DNA from: Flavobacteriales bacterium
Lineage (GTDB): Bacteria; Bacteroidota; Bacteroidia; Flavobacteriales_D; Sanyastnellaceae
DNA: 6,006 bases
Assembly: GCA_028825055.1 (NCBI GenBank)
Contig: JAPKAW010000111.1
Coordinates: 1-6,006 of the forward strand
Reading direction: 5' to 3'
Below, in pieces: positions 1-6,006 of the stretch (the stretch's first letter is position 1; the number at the start of each line of letters is the position of its first letter). The notes beneath the pieces are model-generated. The model was not told the origin of the DNA, searched no databases, and saw only the letters and a program-made list of their open reading frames with translations. The position numbers and the translations under genes were made by a program.

Positions 1-1902
1 CGTGGAAATAGTCCTAGTGGTGTGCTCTGGCGATTGGAAGGGGTTGATATCCCAAATCCAAATCATTTCAGCATACCAGGGTCTGGTGGCGGTCCGGTTG
101 CCATCCTGAATAACAAGGTTTTGGCCAACTCTGATTTTTTCACCGCCGCGTTTCCTGCTGAATTTGGCAACAGTACTTCTGCCGTTTTTGATTTGCGCAT
201 GAGGAATGGTTCACAAGACCGACCTGTGCGAAGTGTTCAATTTGGATTCTTGGGAGCTGAACTGATGTTTGAAGGAGCGCTCAATCGCGAAAAGAGATCC
301 AGTTACTTGGTGAATTATCGCTACAGCAGTGCCGCCATATTCTCGACATTGGGCATTGACATTGGAACCAGTGCCGTTCCAAAATACCAGGACGGCAGCT
401 TCCGTCTATTTTTCCCTCAATCCAATGGCGGAGCCTTGGCCCTTTGGGGAATCGGTGGTGTAAGTGACGTTGATATTCTGATTTCAGAGCAAGAGGAACC
501 TGAACGAAACCTTTACGGAGACAATGATCGTGATCAATATTTTGGATCGGGAATGGGGATTCTGGGAGCGACCTATACACGTCCGATCAATGAACAGACT
601 TATATGAAGGCGACGATTGCTGCCAGCCGCTCCTATCAGGATAGCGAGCACGATTTGGTTTACCGGCAGCTGACGGCGGACAGCTTGTATCAGTTAGACA
701 GCATCGTGGATTACATGGGCTACCGGTTTGTGAATGACCGTTTAAGTGCTGCTGTGCATGTCAATCGAAAATTGAGTCGCAAGGCGAGCCTTCGATTTGG
801 TTTGAACATCGACGGCATGTTTTGGAACTTCCAAGACAGTGTTCGAATGGATGTCGATTCATCGGCAGCGTTGGGAAATTGGGCCCAGCGATGGGATGCT
901 GAATTGCAGACAGCGTTGGTTCAACCGTTTGTTCAGTGGAAATATCGACCCAATGAGAAAGTGACGGTAACGGCCGGTTGGCACGCGGCGTACCACTCGC
1001 TTTCGGGTGACATCTCGATGTTCGAACCGCGTTTGGGCGCTCAATACAAGGCCAATGACCGCACTGTATTCAGTGCTGGAGCAGGACTTCATAGCCAAAC
1101 CCAAGCGTCCTATTTGTATGCGAGCACAACGGGACAGAACGCTGCAGGAAATTTAATCATGCCGAACCAAAAAATGGAGATGACACGAAGTCTGCATACC
1201 GTGTTGGGCATGTCGAGGCAGTTGAGTCCGAATTGGTCACTCAAAATGGAGGCCTACTATCAGGAACTCAGCAATATCCCTGTTGAGATGCAATCAAGTA
1301 GCTTCTCTCTGATCAATACAGGAGCAGGGTTTAGCCGCTTTTTTCCTGATTCCCTCAAGAATGAAGGCACAGGCCGGAACTTTGGTGTCGAGGCAACCTT
1401 GTCTCGCGCCTTTAGAGACGGTTGGTTCATGATGCTTACAGGATCACTTTTTGATTCGAAGTACACAGGCAGTGACGGAATTGAGCGCAATACGGACTTC
1501 AATGGACAGTATGCCTGGAACGCTTTGGCTAGCCGAGACTGGAAGTTCAATGAGCAATGGAGCCTTGTTACTGGAATTAAATACACCATGGCCGGAGGAA
1601 GGAGGTATGGTAACGTCGACCCTGAAGCGAGCGCAGCGGCGCGTGAAGTGGTGTTCTATGACGACAACTTCAATGCGTTGCAGTTCGATCCATACATGCG
1701 TTTGGATATAAAGGCTAATGTCACGTGGAATCGCCCTGAAAGCACGCATGAATTGGGCATTGACTTTGTCAATGTAACGGGCCGCGAGAATGTTTTGAAA
1801 TTGACCTATGCGCCGGATGAATCAAACAATCCGGAAGAGAGCATTCGGGAAGAATACCAACTGGGATTCCTTCCTATCTTTTTCTACCGCGTAGATTTCT
1901 AA
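1..1902 (+). CDS. TonB-dependent outer-membrane receptor, 5'-truncated
   Basis: The reading frame is open from base 1, so the gene begins before the window. About 633 residues remain, ending at TAA 1900-1902. The first codons read RGNSPSG, then LEGVDIPNPNHF, SGGGPVAILNN and AAFPAEFGNSTSAVFDLRMR. This is the plug-domain signature of Bacteroidota TonB-dependent receptors, which in intact proteins usually follows a signal peptide and a carboxypeptidase-regulatory-like domain. From about residue 75 onward the protein has alternating amphipathic strands rich in Y, W, F, N and G, fitting a 22-strand beta barrel, and it ends in the aromatic FFYRVDF typical of outer-membrane proteins. The known family role is energised uptake of a ligand across the outer membrane with TonB-ExbBD. 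The substrate cannot be told from sequence, and no SusD-like partner is visible. The gene converges on xerD with overlapping stop codons. Confidence 0.93.
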   Translation, partial: RGNSPSGVLWRLEGVDIPNPNHFSIPGSGGGPVAILNNKVLANSDFFTAAFPAEFGNSTSAVFDLRMRNGSQDRPVRSVQFGFLGAELMFEGALNREKRSSYLVNYRYSSAAIFSTLGIDIGTSAVPKYQDGSFRLFFPQSNGGALALWGIGGVSDVDILISEQEEPERNLYGDNDRDQYFGSGMGILGATYTRPINEQTYMKATIAASRSYQDSEHDLVYRQLTADSLYQLDSIVDYMGYRFVNDRLSAAVHVNRKLSRKASLRFGLNIDGMFWNFQDSVRMDVDSSAALGNWAQRWDAELQTALVQPFVQWKYRPNEKVTVTAGWHAAYHSLSGDISMFEPRLGAQYKANDRTVFSAGAGLHSQTQASYLYASTTGQNAAGNLIMPNQKMEMTRSLHTVLGMSRQLSPNWSLKMEAYYQELSNIPVEMQSSSFSLINTGAGFSRFFPDSLKNEGTGRNFGVEATLSRAFRDGWFMMLTGSLFDSKYTGSDGIERNTDFNGQYAWNALASRDWKFNEQWSLVTGIKYTMAGGRRYGNVDPEASAAAREVVFYDDNFNALQFDPYMRLDIKANVTWNRPESTHELGIDFVNVTGRENVLKLTYAPDESNNPEESIREEYQLGFLPIFFYRVDF

Positions 1903-2864
1903 GCTTCTTGGATAGGAGTCGAACTCGTTTTGACTGCTGCTGATTCTCCGCTTCTCGGATGGAATTTCGTGATTTGCTCGCGTAAGAATCGCCGATCTAG
2001 GTGGGTGTAGATTTCAGTCGTTGCGATTTGTTCGTGACCGAGCATTTGTTGAATAGCACGTAAATCAGCCCCAGCTTCGACTAAATGGGTGGCAAAACTG
2101 TGGCGGAACGTGTGCGGGCTGATTGTCTTTCGAACCCCTGAATTGATGGCAGCTCTGCGCAGCATCGTAAAGGCCATTTGACGACTCAAGCCTCGACCTT
2201 GTCTACCGAGAAAGAGAACGTCATCGTTTCCTTTCATTGGGAGGATTTGAGAGCGGTATTCCGCCAAATAATCATCGATGGCATTCAGCGCACTCATTCC
2301 AATAGGAACGACACGTTCTTTGTCACCTTTGCCGATGACCTGAATGACCCGGTCAATGAAATCAACTTGAGAAAGACGCAATTCGCACAACTCAGTGACG
2401 CGTAAACCACAGCTGTATAAAACTTCCAGCATGGCCTTATTGCGAACCCCTTCTCTTCGAGACAAGTCAACACCGGAGATGATTAGACCAATTTCGGTGA
2501 CGCTTAAAACATCTGGAAGCTTACGCTGTGGACGAGGAGATTCTACTAACTCCACGGGGTCTCCAGAAAGCATTCCTTCGATTCGCAAGTATTTGCAGTA
2601 ACTCCTAATGCCGGAAAGCATTCGGGCTTGACTATTTCGCGCAAGGTCCCGATCAAATAATGACCCCATGAAATCTTCGATGCAGGCCATGGTGATCAAT
2701 CCGGGCCGGCTGATTCCTTTCTCAGTCTCGATATACTCTGCAAATTGATGAATATCCCGGGTGTAGGCAGCAATGGAATTCTTGCTTAAGCCACGTTCTA
2801 ATTCAAGGTAATTGCGGTAGCCCGTAATCGAGGACCTCCAATCTGAAGAGTTTTTGCTTGTCAT
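1899..2864 (-). CDS. xerD: Tyrosine recombinase XerD
   Basis: Site-specific tyrosine recombinase of the XerC/XerD family. With its XerC partner it is expected to resolve chromosome dimers at dif during division. Starting from the ATG at 2864 it has 321 residues. An N-terminal SAM-like core-binding domain (about 10-95, with YLELERGLSKNSIAAYTRD) precedes the catalytic domain (about 110-300). The catalytic set is complete: R155 in CGLRVTEL, K179 in GKGDKER, H251 and R254 in PHTFRHSFATHL, H277 in LGHEQ, and nucleophile Y286 in EIYTHLD. The spacing between these residues equals that of E. coli XerD as I recall it. A TTG at 2873 would add three residues, but the ATG overlaps the upstream stop as ATGA and is the better start, suggesting translational coupling. 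A tail of about 20 residues follows the usual family end. It could be another Xer paralogue, but XerD fits best. Confidence 0.93.
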   Translation of the reverse strand: MTSKNSSDWRSSITGYRNYLELERGLSKNSIAAYTRDIHQFAEYIETEKGISRPGLITMACIEDFMGSLFDRDLARNSQARMLSGIRSYCKYLRIEGMLSGDPVELVESPRPQRKLPDVLSVTEIGLIISGVDLSRREGVRNKAMLEVLYSCGLRVTELCELRLSQVDFIDRVIQVIGKGDKERVVPIGMSALNAIDDYLAEYRSQILPMKGNDDVLFLGRQGRGLSRQMAFTMLRRAAINSGVRKTISPHTFRHSFATHLVEAGADLRAIQQMLGHEQIATTEIYTHLDRRFLREQITKFHPRSGESAAVKTSSTPIQEA

Positions 2865-4099
2865 GGCATCCAATTTTGTTTGGAGAGTAAGAGCGCTTCT
2901 TGAACCGTTATCCGATCATTTCTTAGATAAGCAGTCACAAATGGTCCTGGAAGTGCATGCGTTTGTGCAATGCGTTCCCTTTGATTTCGCGCGTGTCGAT
3001 AATGCGCGTGGCTTCCCGTGGTGTATTTAATCCAACTATTGTGCCTTTCAGTATCAATCTGTTCACGGAAGGCGTAGTGTTGTTCAAACCAGAGCTGGTC
3101 GACATCCCGATGACATGCCATGATTTGTACTCGGTAAGCAATTCCGTAATCCGGTTCAGGAACAGAAAAAGTGGGTCGATTAGGTGCTGGTACTTCGAGC
3201 GAAACATCATGCGTTGAAGACGCATTCTCCTCGATTAATAGATCTCGATCGGCGACGTCGCTGTCCTGGGGCAAATGACGCTCCAAAGGCATTGCTGGAA
3301 TGGTTACCGAATGAGGCTCATTGTTCAGAATGGTATGCCATGTCCCATGCACGTTATCAGAACATGTCATCATATCTCCAGACATCCGATAAGAAAGCTG
3401 AATGGATTGAATGGCTGGTGCATGCTGCCACACCAAAAGTAGTGTGTCACCATAGCGGTCTTCGATGCTCGGGTTGCCATTTGACTCCCATTCAAAGACG
3501 CAGTCTGATGGGATGATTTCTTCCCACTTCATGAATGATCCGGGTTCGAAGCCAGAGAATTCAAGCTCCATGTAACCGATGTCTGCACCTTCAAGAGTCA
3601 AAGATCGAATTGCCTGCGGATTCCAAGAGTCTGTCGTTTGCGAGGCAGTCGCAGGAGTTTTGTCCAACGAAATGACATGCGGTTCGAATTCAACGTCTTG
3701 CCGAGAGCCTTCCTCAATGAATGAAAACCACTGCTTGACTTCGCCTCCTATGAAGTTATTGTGTGTGCTGAGGCGCAATGAAATGTGAATGGAGGGCGTC
3801 GTTGGGATATCCATCCATATAAATTTGGCCTTCCGATCTTCGTACGTAAAGGACGCTCCGTCTGTTTCCAAGGGTTCTATGACGATACCAGGAGGGAAGC
3901 TCAGTTGAAATCGAGCGAACCCCGCTGTCTGTCCTTTGTCGATGGTCCAAGAAGCGACAGTGCTGGATCCAACAGCCATGGATTCAGGCAATGTGTGCTC
4001 TTCGACCAGTCCCAAGCCAATGAATAGTAGAAATGCATTGATCAGTGGGTGGTACAAGATGGAGGAAGCGAATGCGAAAAGAGCCATGTGTGCCAACAT
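2861..4099 (-). CDS. Uncharacterised membrane-anchored or exported protein with SPOR-like C-terminus
   Basis: No known function. The 412-residue product begins with a hydrophobic stretch (about 5-32, including NAFLLFIGLGLV) that could be a signal peptide or an anchor, so the bulk should face the periplasm or surface. Residues about 45-140 form a beta-rich domain (WTIDKG, GFARFQLSFPPG, KFIWMDIP) of a type I recall from hypothetical proteins of Bacteroidota. Residues about 172-240 look like a diverged second copy (GYMELEFSGFEPG, LLLVWQ). After a Pro/Ser/Glu-rich linker (265-316), residues 317-410 contain YRVQIMA, WIKYTTGSHAHYRHAR and GPFVTAYLRNDRITVQEAL, which resemble SPOR or SPOR-like peptidoglycan-binding domains of this phylum. 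An in-frame stop at 4118-4120 limits the 5' end. ATG 4099 and ATG 4084 are both possible starts, and neither has a clear Shine-Dalgarno. The gene shares an ATGA overlap with xerD. Confidence 0.82.
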   Translation of the reverse strand: MLAHMALFAFASSILYHPLINAFLLFIGLGLVEEHTLPESMAVGSSTVASWTIDKGQTAGFARFQLSFPPGIVIEPLETDGASFTYEDRKAKFIWMDIPTTPSIHISLRLSTHNNFIGGEVKQWFSFIEEGSRQDVEFEPHVISLDKTPATASQTTDSWNPQAIRSLTLEGADIGYMELEFSGFEPGSFMKWEEIIPSDCVFEWESNGNPSIEDRYGDTLLLVWQHAPAIQSIQLSYRMSGDMMTCSDNVHGTWHTILNNEPHSVTIPAMPLERHLPQDSDVADRDLLIEENASSTHDVSLEVPAPNRPTFSVPEPDYGIAYRVQIMACHRDVDQLWFEQHYAFREQIDTERHNSWIKYTTGSHAHYRHARNQRERIAQTHALPGPFVTAYLRNDRITVQEALLLSKQNWMP

Positions 4100-4205
4100 T
4101 GTATGCGAATCTACCGGTCAAGTTATCGCGTTGCGGCAACGTCGAATAGACTTTCGAACACCTGTTTGTGGGCTGATTCGTGTTTGGCTATGGTGAGTTT
4201 GGTGC

Positions 4206-4242
4206 AAAAAAATAGTCCTGTCCCGGCGTTCCGGGACAGGAC
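4206..4242 (-). terminator. Strong intrinsic terminator or leader attenuator
   Basis: A perfect 12-bp, GC-rich stem pairs 4215-4226 (GTCCTGTCCCGG) with 4231-4242 (CCGGGACAGGAC) around a four-base loop. On the minus strand the stem is followed by TATTTTTTTG (4214-4205), a good U-tract. On the plus strand the 3' side (CAACTTAACC) is not T-rich, so it acts on minus-strand transcription. No minus-strand gene ends just upstream: the next one, ribB, stops at 4856 and has its own terminator. It lies 107 bases before the start of the SPOR-like gene. Confidence 0.8.
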
Positions 4243-4301
4243 CAACTTAACCAAATTATCACTTGATGCTTAGCTTGCGCTAAACTCACTTAAAACCAAT
4301 C

Positions 4302-4309
4302 CAAAGTTA
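4302..4309 (-). promoter_or_regulatory. Possible promoter -7 element for the SPOR-like/xerD unit
   Basis: On the minus strand these bases read TAACTTTG, an exact match to the Bacteroidota -7 consensus TAnnTTTG. The -33 side is poor: about 19 bases upstream there is only CGTTTAT rather than TTTG. If used, transcription would begin near 4296, giving a leader of almost 200 bases that contains the terminator at 4206-4242. It is the best minus-strand candidate I found upstream of 4099, but an eight-base motif with four fixed T's can occur by chance. Confidence 0.33.
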
Positions 4310-4380
4310 GGTTTCGGTATAGCTGATAAACGGAGGGGTCGAATAGGTTATTGACATCCGCTCGTTAAAAAAGCTTACCC

Positions 4381-4411
4381 TTTGGATTTCATGGATTGTC
4401 CGCTATCTTTG
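4381..4411 (+). promoter_or_regulatory. Bacteroidota-type promoter of L31
   Basis: TTTG (4381-4384) and TATCTTTG (4404-4411) are separated by 19 bases and match both halves of the Bacteroidota primary sigma consensus, TTTG and TAnnTTTG. Transcription should start near A4418, leaving a 5' UTR of only about 12 bases before the L31 ATG at 4430. That UTR contains AAGGAAAG directly before the ATG, a purine-rich stretch rather close to the start for a classical Shine-Dalgarno. Confidence 0.77.
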
Positions 4412-4429
4412 CGCCCCAATTAAGGAAAG

Positions 4430-4762
4430 ATGAAGTCAGGAATTCACCCCGAAAATTACCGCTTGGTTGTCTTCAAAGACATGTCCAACGAGTACTCGTT
4501 TTTGAGCCGTTCAACAGCGAATACAAAGGAAAACATTGTCTGGGATGATGGGAACGAATACCCTCTAATCAAAATTGAAGTGAGCCACAAGTCGCATCCG
4601 TTTTATACGGGTAAAGCTCAGTTTGTGGATACTGCAGGACGGATTGATAAGTTCCGTAAGAAATACGGAGAGTTTGGAGGTAAGGCCAATCCAGACAACC
4701 AACCAGACAATGCGGGGGATACCCCAGAAGCGCCAGAAGCGCCAGCTGCTCCGGCAGAATAA
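4430..4762 (+). CDS. rpmE2: 50S ribosomal protein L31, type B
   Basis: Component of the large ribosomal subunit, where L31 bridges to the small subunit at the central protuberance. Residues 1-82 match the type B core: MKSGIHPENYRLVVFKDMSN, FLSRSTANTKE, SHPFYTGKAQFVDTAGR and FRKKYG. The protein has no cysteine, so the CxxC zinc site of type A L31 is absent, as expected for type B. At 110 residues it is longer than the usual 80-90 because of an acidic, Pro/Ala-rich tail (84-110, ending PEAPEAPAAPAE). The ATG at 4430 starts exactly at the conserved N-terminus. The gene stands alone between its own promoter and terminator. In other bacteria type B L31 is often a zinc-starvation substitute; no Zur-like operator is evident here, so it may simply be the constitutive L31. 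Confidence 0.96.
   Translation: MKSGIHPENYRLVVFKDMSNEYSFLSRSTANTKENIVWDDGNEYPLIKIEVSHKSHPFYTGKAQFVDTAGRIDKFRKKYGEFGGKANPDNQPDNAGDTPEAPEAPAAPAE
4724..4745 (+). repeat. Short tandem repeat in the L31 tail
   Basis: The nine-base unit CCAGAAGCG occurs twice in a row and is followed by a partial third unit (CCAG). It encodes the repeated Pro-Glu-Ala of the L31 C-terminal tail. Such a repeat can change copy number by slippage in steps of three codons without breaking the frame. Confidence 0.75.
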
Positions 4763-4780
4763 TCCGTTATTACGGAAAGA

Positions 4781-4810
4781 AAAGCCACGGGTTGTCCCGT
4801 GGCTTTTTTT
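4781..4810. terminator. Bidirectional terminator between L31 and ribB
   Basis: An 11-bp stem pairs AAAGCCACGGG (4781-4791) with CCCGTGGCTTT (4796-4806) around the loop TTGT. The plus-strand tail is a run of seven or more T's (4804-4810), 18 bases after the L31 stop. On the minus strand the stem runs into TTTTCTTTCC, so it can also end the convergent ribB transcript, whose stop codon is at 4856. Confidence 0.88.
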
Positions 4811-4855
4811 ATGCTGTACGTTTTAGAGTTCAGAGAATACCGTCGTGATCCAATC

Positions 4856-5974
4856 TCAGACTGACAAGGGAGTGGTCCCAGTTATTTCTAGGCCATAGCC
4901 AATGATGCCTTTTTTTCTCGGGTGGTCGGATAGGATATGCAGTCGGCGAATTCCCAAGTCTCGGATGATTTGGGCGCCAATCCCGTAATCTTTGGAGTCC
5001 ATGGTGTTCGATTCCTTCGCGTTGGGTGTGGCTCGTTTTTCCTTGTATATCTTCAGTTCATCCGTCAAGCTTTGCCCTTCACGGAGTTTATTGATATAGA
5101 CAACAGCACCCTTTCCTTGCTTTTGAATCTGCTTCATTGCGGCATGCAATTCGGGGCCTTTTCGAAAGCCGGTCATTTGAAACACATCGCCCAACATGCT
5201 TGTGCTGTGGACGCGAACGGGAACATCATCGGTTTCATTCCATTCGCCAAGCGTTAGTGCAAGGTGTTCTACGTCGTTGGTTAGCTGACGGTATGCGATG
5301 GCCTTAAATTGACCAAAGGCCGTCTCAATGTCCAATTCAAGTGTGCGCTCAATGAGTGTTTCGTTGGCCAAACGGTATTGGATCAAATCCTCGATAGACA
5401 CAAGTTTGAGCCCATGTTCATTGGCTAATTTTCGGCATTCTGGCAACCGGGCCATGGTGCCGTCTTCGTTCATGATTTCTACGATGACTCCTGCAGGCTC
5501 AAATCCAGCAAGTCGGGAGAAATCAATCGCAGCTTCCGTGTGGCCTGCTCTTCGCAAGACGCCACCGGCTCGCGCCCTAAGAGGAAATATGTGCCCGGGA
5601 CGACCCAGTTCATTGGGGTCCGTTTTGGGGTCAATCAATGCTTGAATCGTTTTTGAACGATCCTGTGCGGAAATGCCTGTCGTACAGCCATGGCCCATAA
5701 GGTCAACAGATACGGTGAAGGGCGTTTCGAATGCGGCGTTGTTGGTTTGCACCATGAGGCCCAGATTAAGGTCGTCACAGCGCTTCTCAATCAGCGGTGC
5801 GCAAATGAGGCCTCGTCCATGTGTGGCCATGAAGTTGACCACTTCTGGGGTCGCGTGACGGGCTGCGATAAGGAAGTCGCCTTCATTTTCACGGTCCTCA
5901 TCGTCAACGACAATAATCACTTCTCCTCTTCGAATGGCTTCAATTGCCTCCGGAATGGTGTCCAACATACTCAT
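4856..5974 (-). CDS. ribB: 3,4-dihydroxy-2-butanone-4-phosphate synthase with degenerate GTP cyclohydrolase II domain
   Basis: The N-terminal domain (about 3-200) is a complete RibB, which converts ribulose 5-phosphate to 3,4-dihydroxy-2-butanone 4-phosphate plus formate for riboflavin synthesis. It has the metal and substrate motif VVDDEDRENEGD (22-33), GCTTGISAQDR, RPGHIFPLRA and GHTEAAIDFSRLAGFEPAGV. The C-terminal domain (about 205-370) is homologous to RibA, as shown by VRVHS and DYGIGAQIIRDLGI, but looks dead. The three zinc cysteines expected in the CLTGD/RCDCG region align with S259, F270 and K272, and no EGRGIG motif is present. GTP cyclohydrolase II must therefore come from another gene. 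I recall similar fusions in flavobacteria, often labelled ribBA. Starts are possible at 5989, 5974 and 5968. I chose 5974 because the promoter -7 box lies between 5986 and 5979. Numbering here uses the 5974 start. Confidence 0.9.
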   Translation of the reverse strand: MSMLDTIPEAIEAIRRGEVIIVVDDEDRENEGDFLIAARHATPEVVNFMATHGRGLICAPLIEKRCDDLNLGLMVQTNNAAFETPFTVSVDLMGHGCTTGISAQDRSKTIQALIDPKTDPNELGRPGHIFPLRARAGGVLRRAGHTEAAIDFSRLAGFEPAGVIVEIMNEDGTMARLPECRKLANEHGLKLVSIEDLIQYRLANETLIERTLELDIETAFGQFKAIAYRQLTNDVEHLALTLGEWNETDDVPVRVHSTSMLGDVFQMTGFRKGPELHAAMKQIQKQGKGAVVYINKLREGQSLTDELKIYKEKRATPNAKESNTMDSKDYGIGAQIIRDLGIRRLHILSDHPRKKGIIGYGLEITGTTPLSV

Positions 5975-5978
5975 GGCG

Positions 5979-5986
5979 CAAAAGTA
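5979..5986 (-). promoter_or_regulatory. Probable ribB promoter -7 element
   Basis: The minus strand reads TACTTTTG, an exact TAnnTTTG match, followed by CGCC and then the ATG at 5974. A -33 TTTG at a 19-base spacing would occupy 6009-6006. Only 6006 is inside the window, and its base (C on plus, G on minus) fits the last base of TTTG. Transcription would begin at or within a few bases of the ATG at 5974, implying a leaderless or nearly leaderless mRNA. Confidence 0.5.
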
Positions 5987-6006
5987 CATCGGAGAATGGG
6001 CTCGTC

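Larger units (their letters stand above)
4100..4429. other. Non-coding region between divergent transcription units
   Basis: This 330-base stretch separates the minus-strand SPOR-like/xerD unit from plus-strand L31. I see no credible gene here; the short frames on either strand have no recognisable protein features. It holds a minus-strand intrinsic terminator (4206-4242), a weak minus-strand promoter candidate (4302-4309), a small TTAGC/GCTAA hairpin (4270-4283) flanked by direct TCACTT repeats (4259-4264 and 4286-4291), and the L31 promoter (4381-4411). The arrangement allows for a leader RNA or small RNA on the minus strand. Confidence 0.7.

Noticed and set aside
22..24. GTG at 22 as the start of the TonB-dependent receptor
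   Set aside because: Bases 1-21 are in frame and encode RGNSPSG, the conserved plug motif that precedes this point in the family, so the gene is truncated by the window edge.
1916..1931. Hairpin GAGT-CGA-ACTC followed by GTTTT as a terminator for the receptor gene
   Set aside because: The stem is only four base pairs and lies within the xerD coding sequence; too weak to call.
2865..2873. TTG at 2873 as the xerD start
   Set aside because: The ATG nine bases later gives a standard ATGA overlap with the upstream gene, and the three extra residues add nothing conserved.
3184..3516. Plus-strand frames inside the SPOR-like gene (3184-3516, 3579-3788, 3785-4027 and similar)
   Set aside because: They are antisense to a frame with clear domain structure, and their compositions (rich in C, R, S and H) and lack of motifs mark them as chance frames.
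4270..4347. Minus-strand frame of about 25 codons ending in TAA at 4270, just before the orphan terminator
   Set aside because: It has no ATG and is closed upstream by a stop at 4348-4350. It could be the tail of a decayed gene, but nothing in it is recognisable, so it is mentioned only as an alternative origin for the terminator.
4351..4379. TTGACA at 4351-4356 as a sigma-70 -35 box for L31
   Set aside because: There is no -10-like TATAAT 16-18 bases downstream, and the better TTTG/TAnnTTTG pair lies closer to the gene and suits this phylum.
1..6006. Mobile elements, integron or CRISPR associated with the tyrosine recombinase
   Set aside because: The recombinase has XerD spacing and length, sits in a core-gene context, and no direct-repeat arrays, att-like duplications or transposase fragments were seen. 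It is a housekeeping XerD rather than a phage or integron integrase.

Overview
The window looks like a chromosomal segment of a Bacteroidota bacterium, probably near Flavobacteriales. Four things point there. The truncated TonB-dependent receptor has the plug signature typical of this phylum. The promoters read TTTG/TAnnTTTG rather than sigma-70 boxes. Ribosomal protein L31 is the Cys-free type B with an acidic tail. The RibB protein carries a degenerate GTP cyclohydrolase II domain like those of flavobacterial proteins. No insertion sequence, CRISPR array, tRNA or rRNA was found. The segment looks like stable core genome rather than an accessory island.

Layout: (1) Bases 1-1902, plus strand, hold the 3' part of a TonB-dependent outer-membrane receptor; its start lies outside the window. 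(2) Bases 1899-4099, minus strand, hold a two-gene unit. A membrane-anchored or exported protein with two similar beta-rich repeats and a SPOR-like C-terminus comes first, followed by xerD, joined by an ATGA stop/start overlap. xerD and the receptor gene converge, and their stop codons overlap. (3) Bases 4100-4429 are non-coding: a strong minus-strand intrinsic terminator with no gene just upstream of it, a possible minus-strand promoter, and a clear plus-strand promoter for L31. (4) Bases 4430-4762, plus strand, encode ribosomal protein L31 type B. (5) A bidirectional terminator at 4781-4810 separates it from a convergent ribB-type gene, 4856-5974 on the minus strand, whose promoter lies almost on its start codon.

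The genes do not form one pathway. XerD serves chromosome dimer resolution, L31 translation, RibB riboflavin synthesis, and the receptor outer-membrane uptake. The items most worth a second look are the orphan terminator, which may be a leader attenuator for the xerD unit, the uncharacterised SPOR-like protein coupled to xerD, the loss of all recognisable GTP cyclohydrolase II catalytic motifs in the RibB fusion, and its possibly leaderless mRNA. I found no convincing entirely new system.
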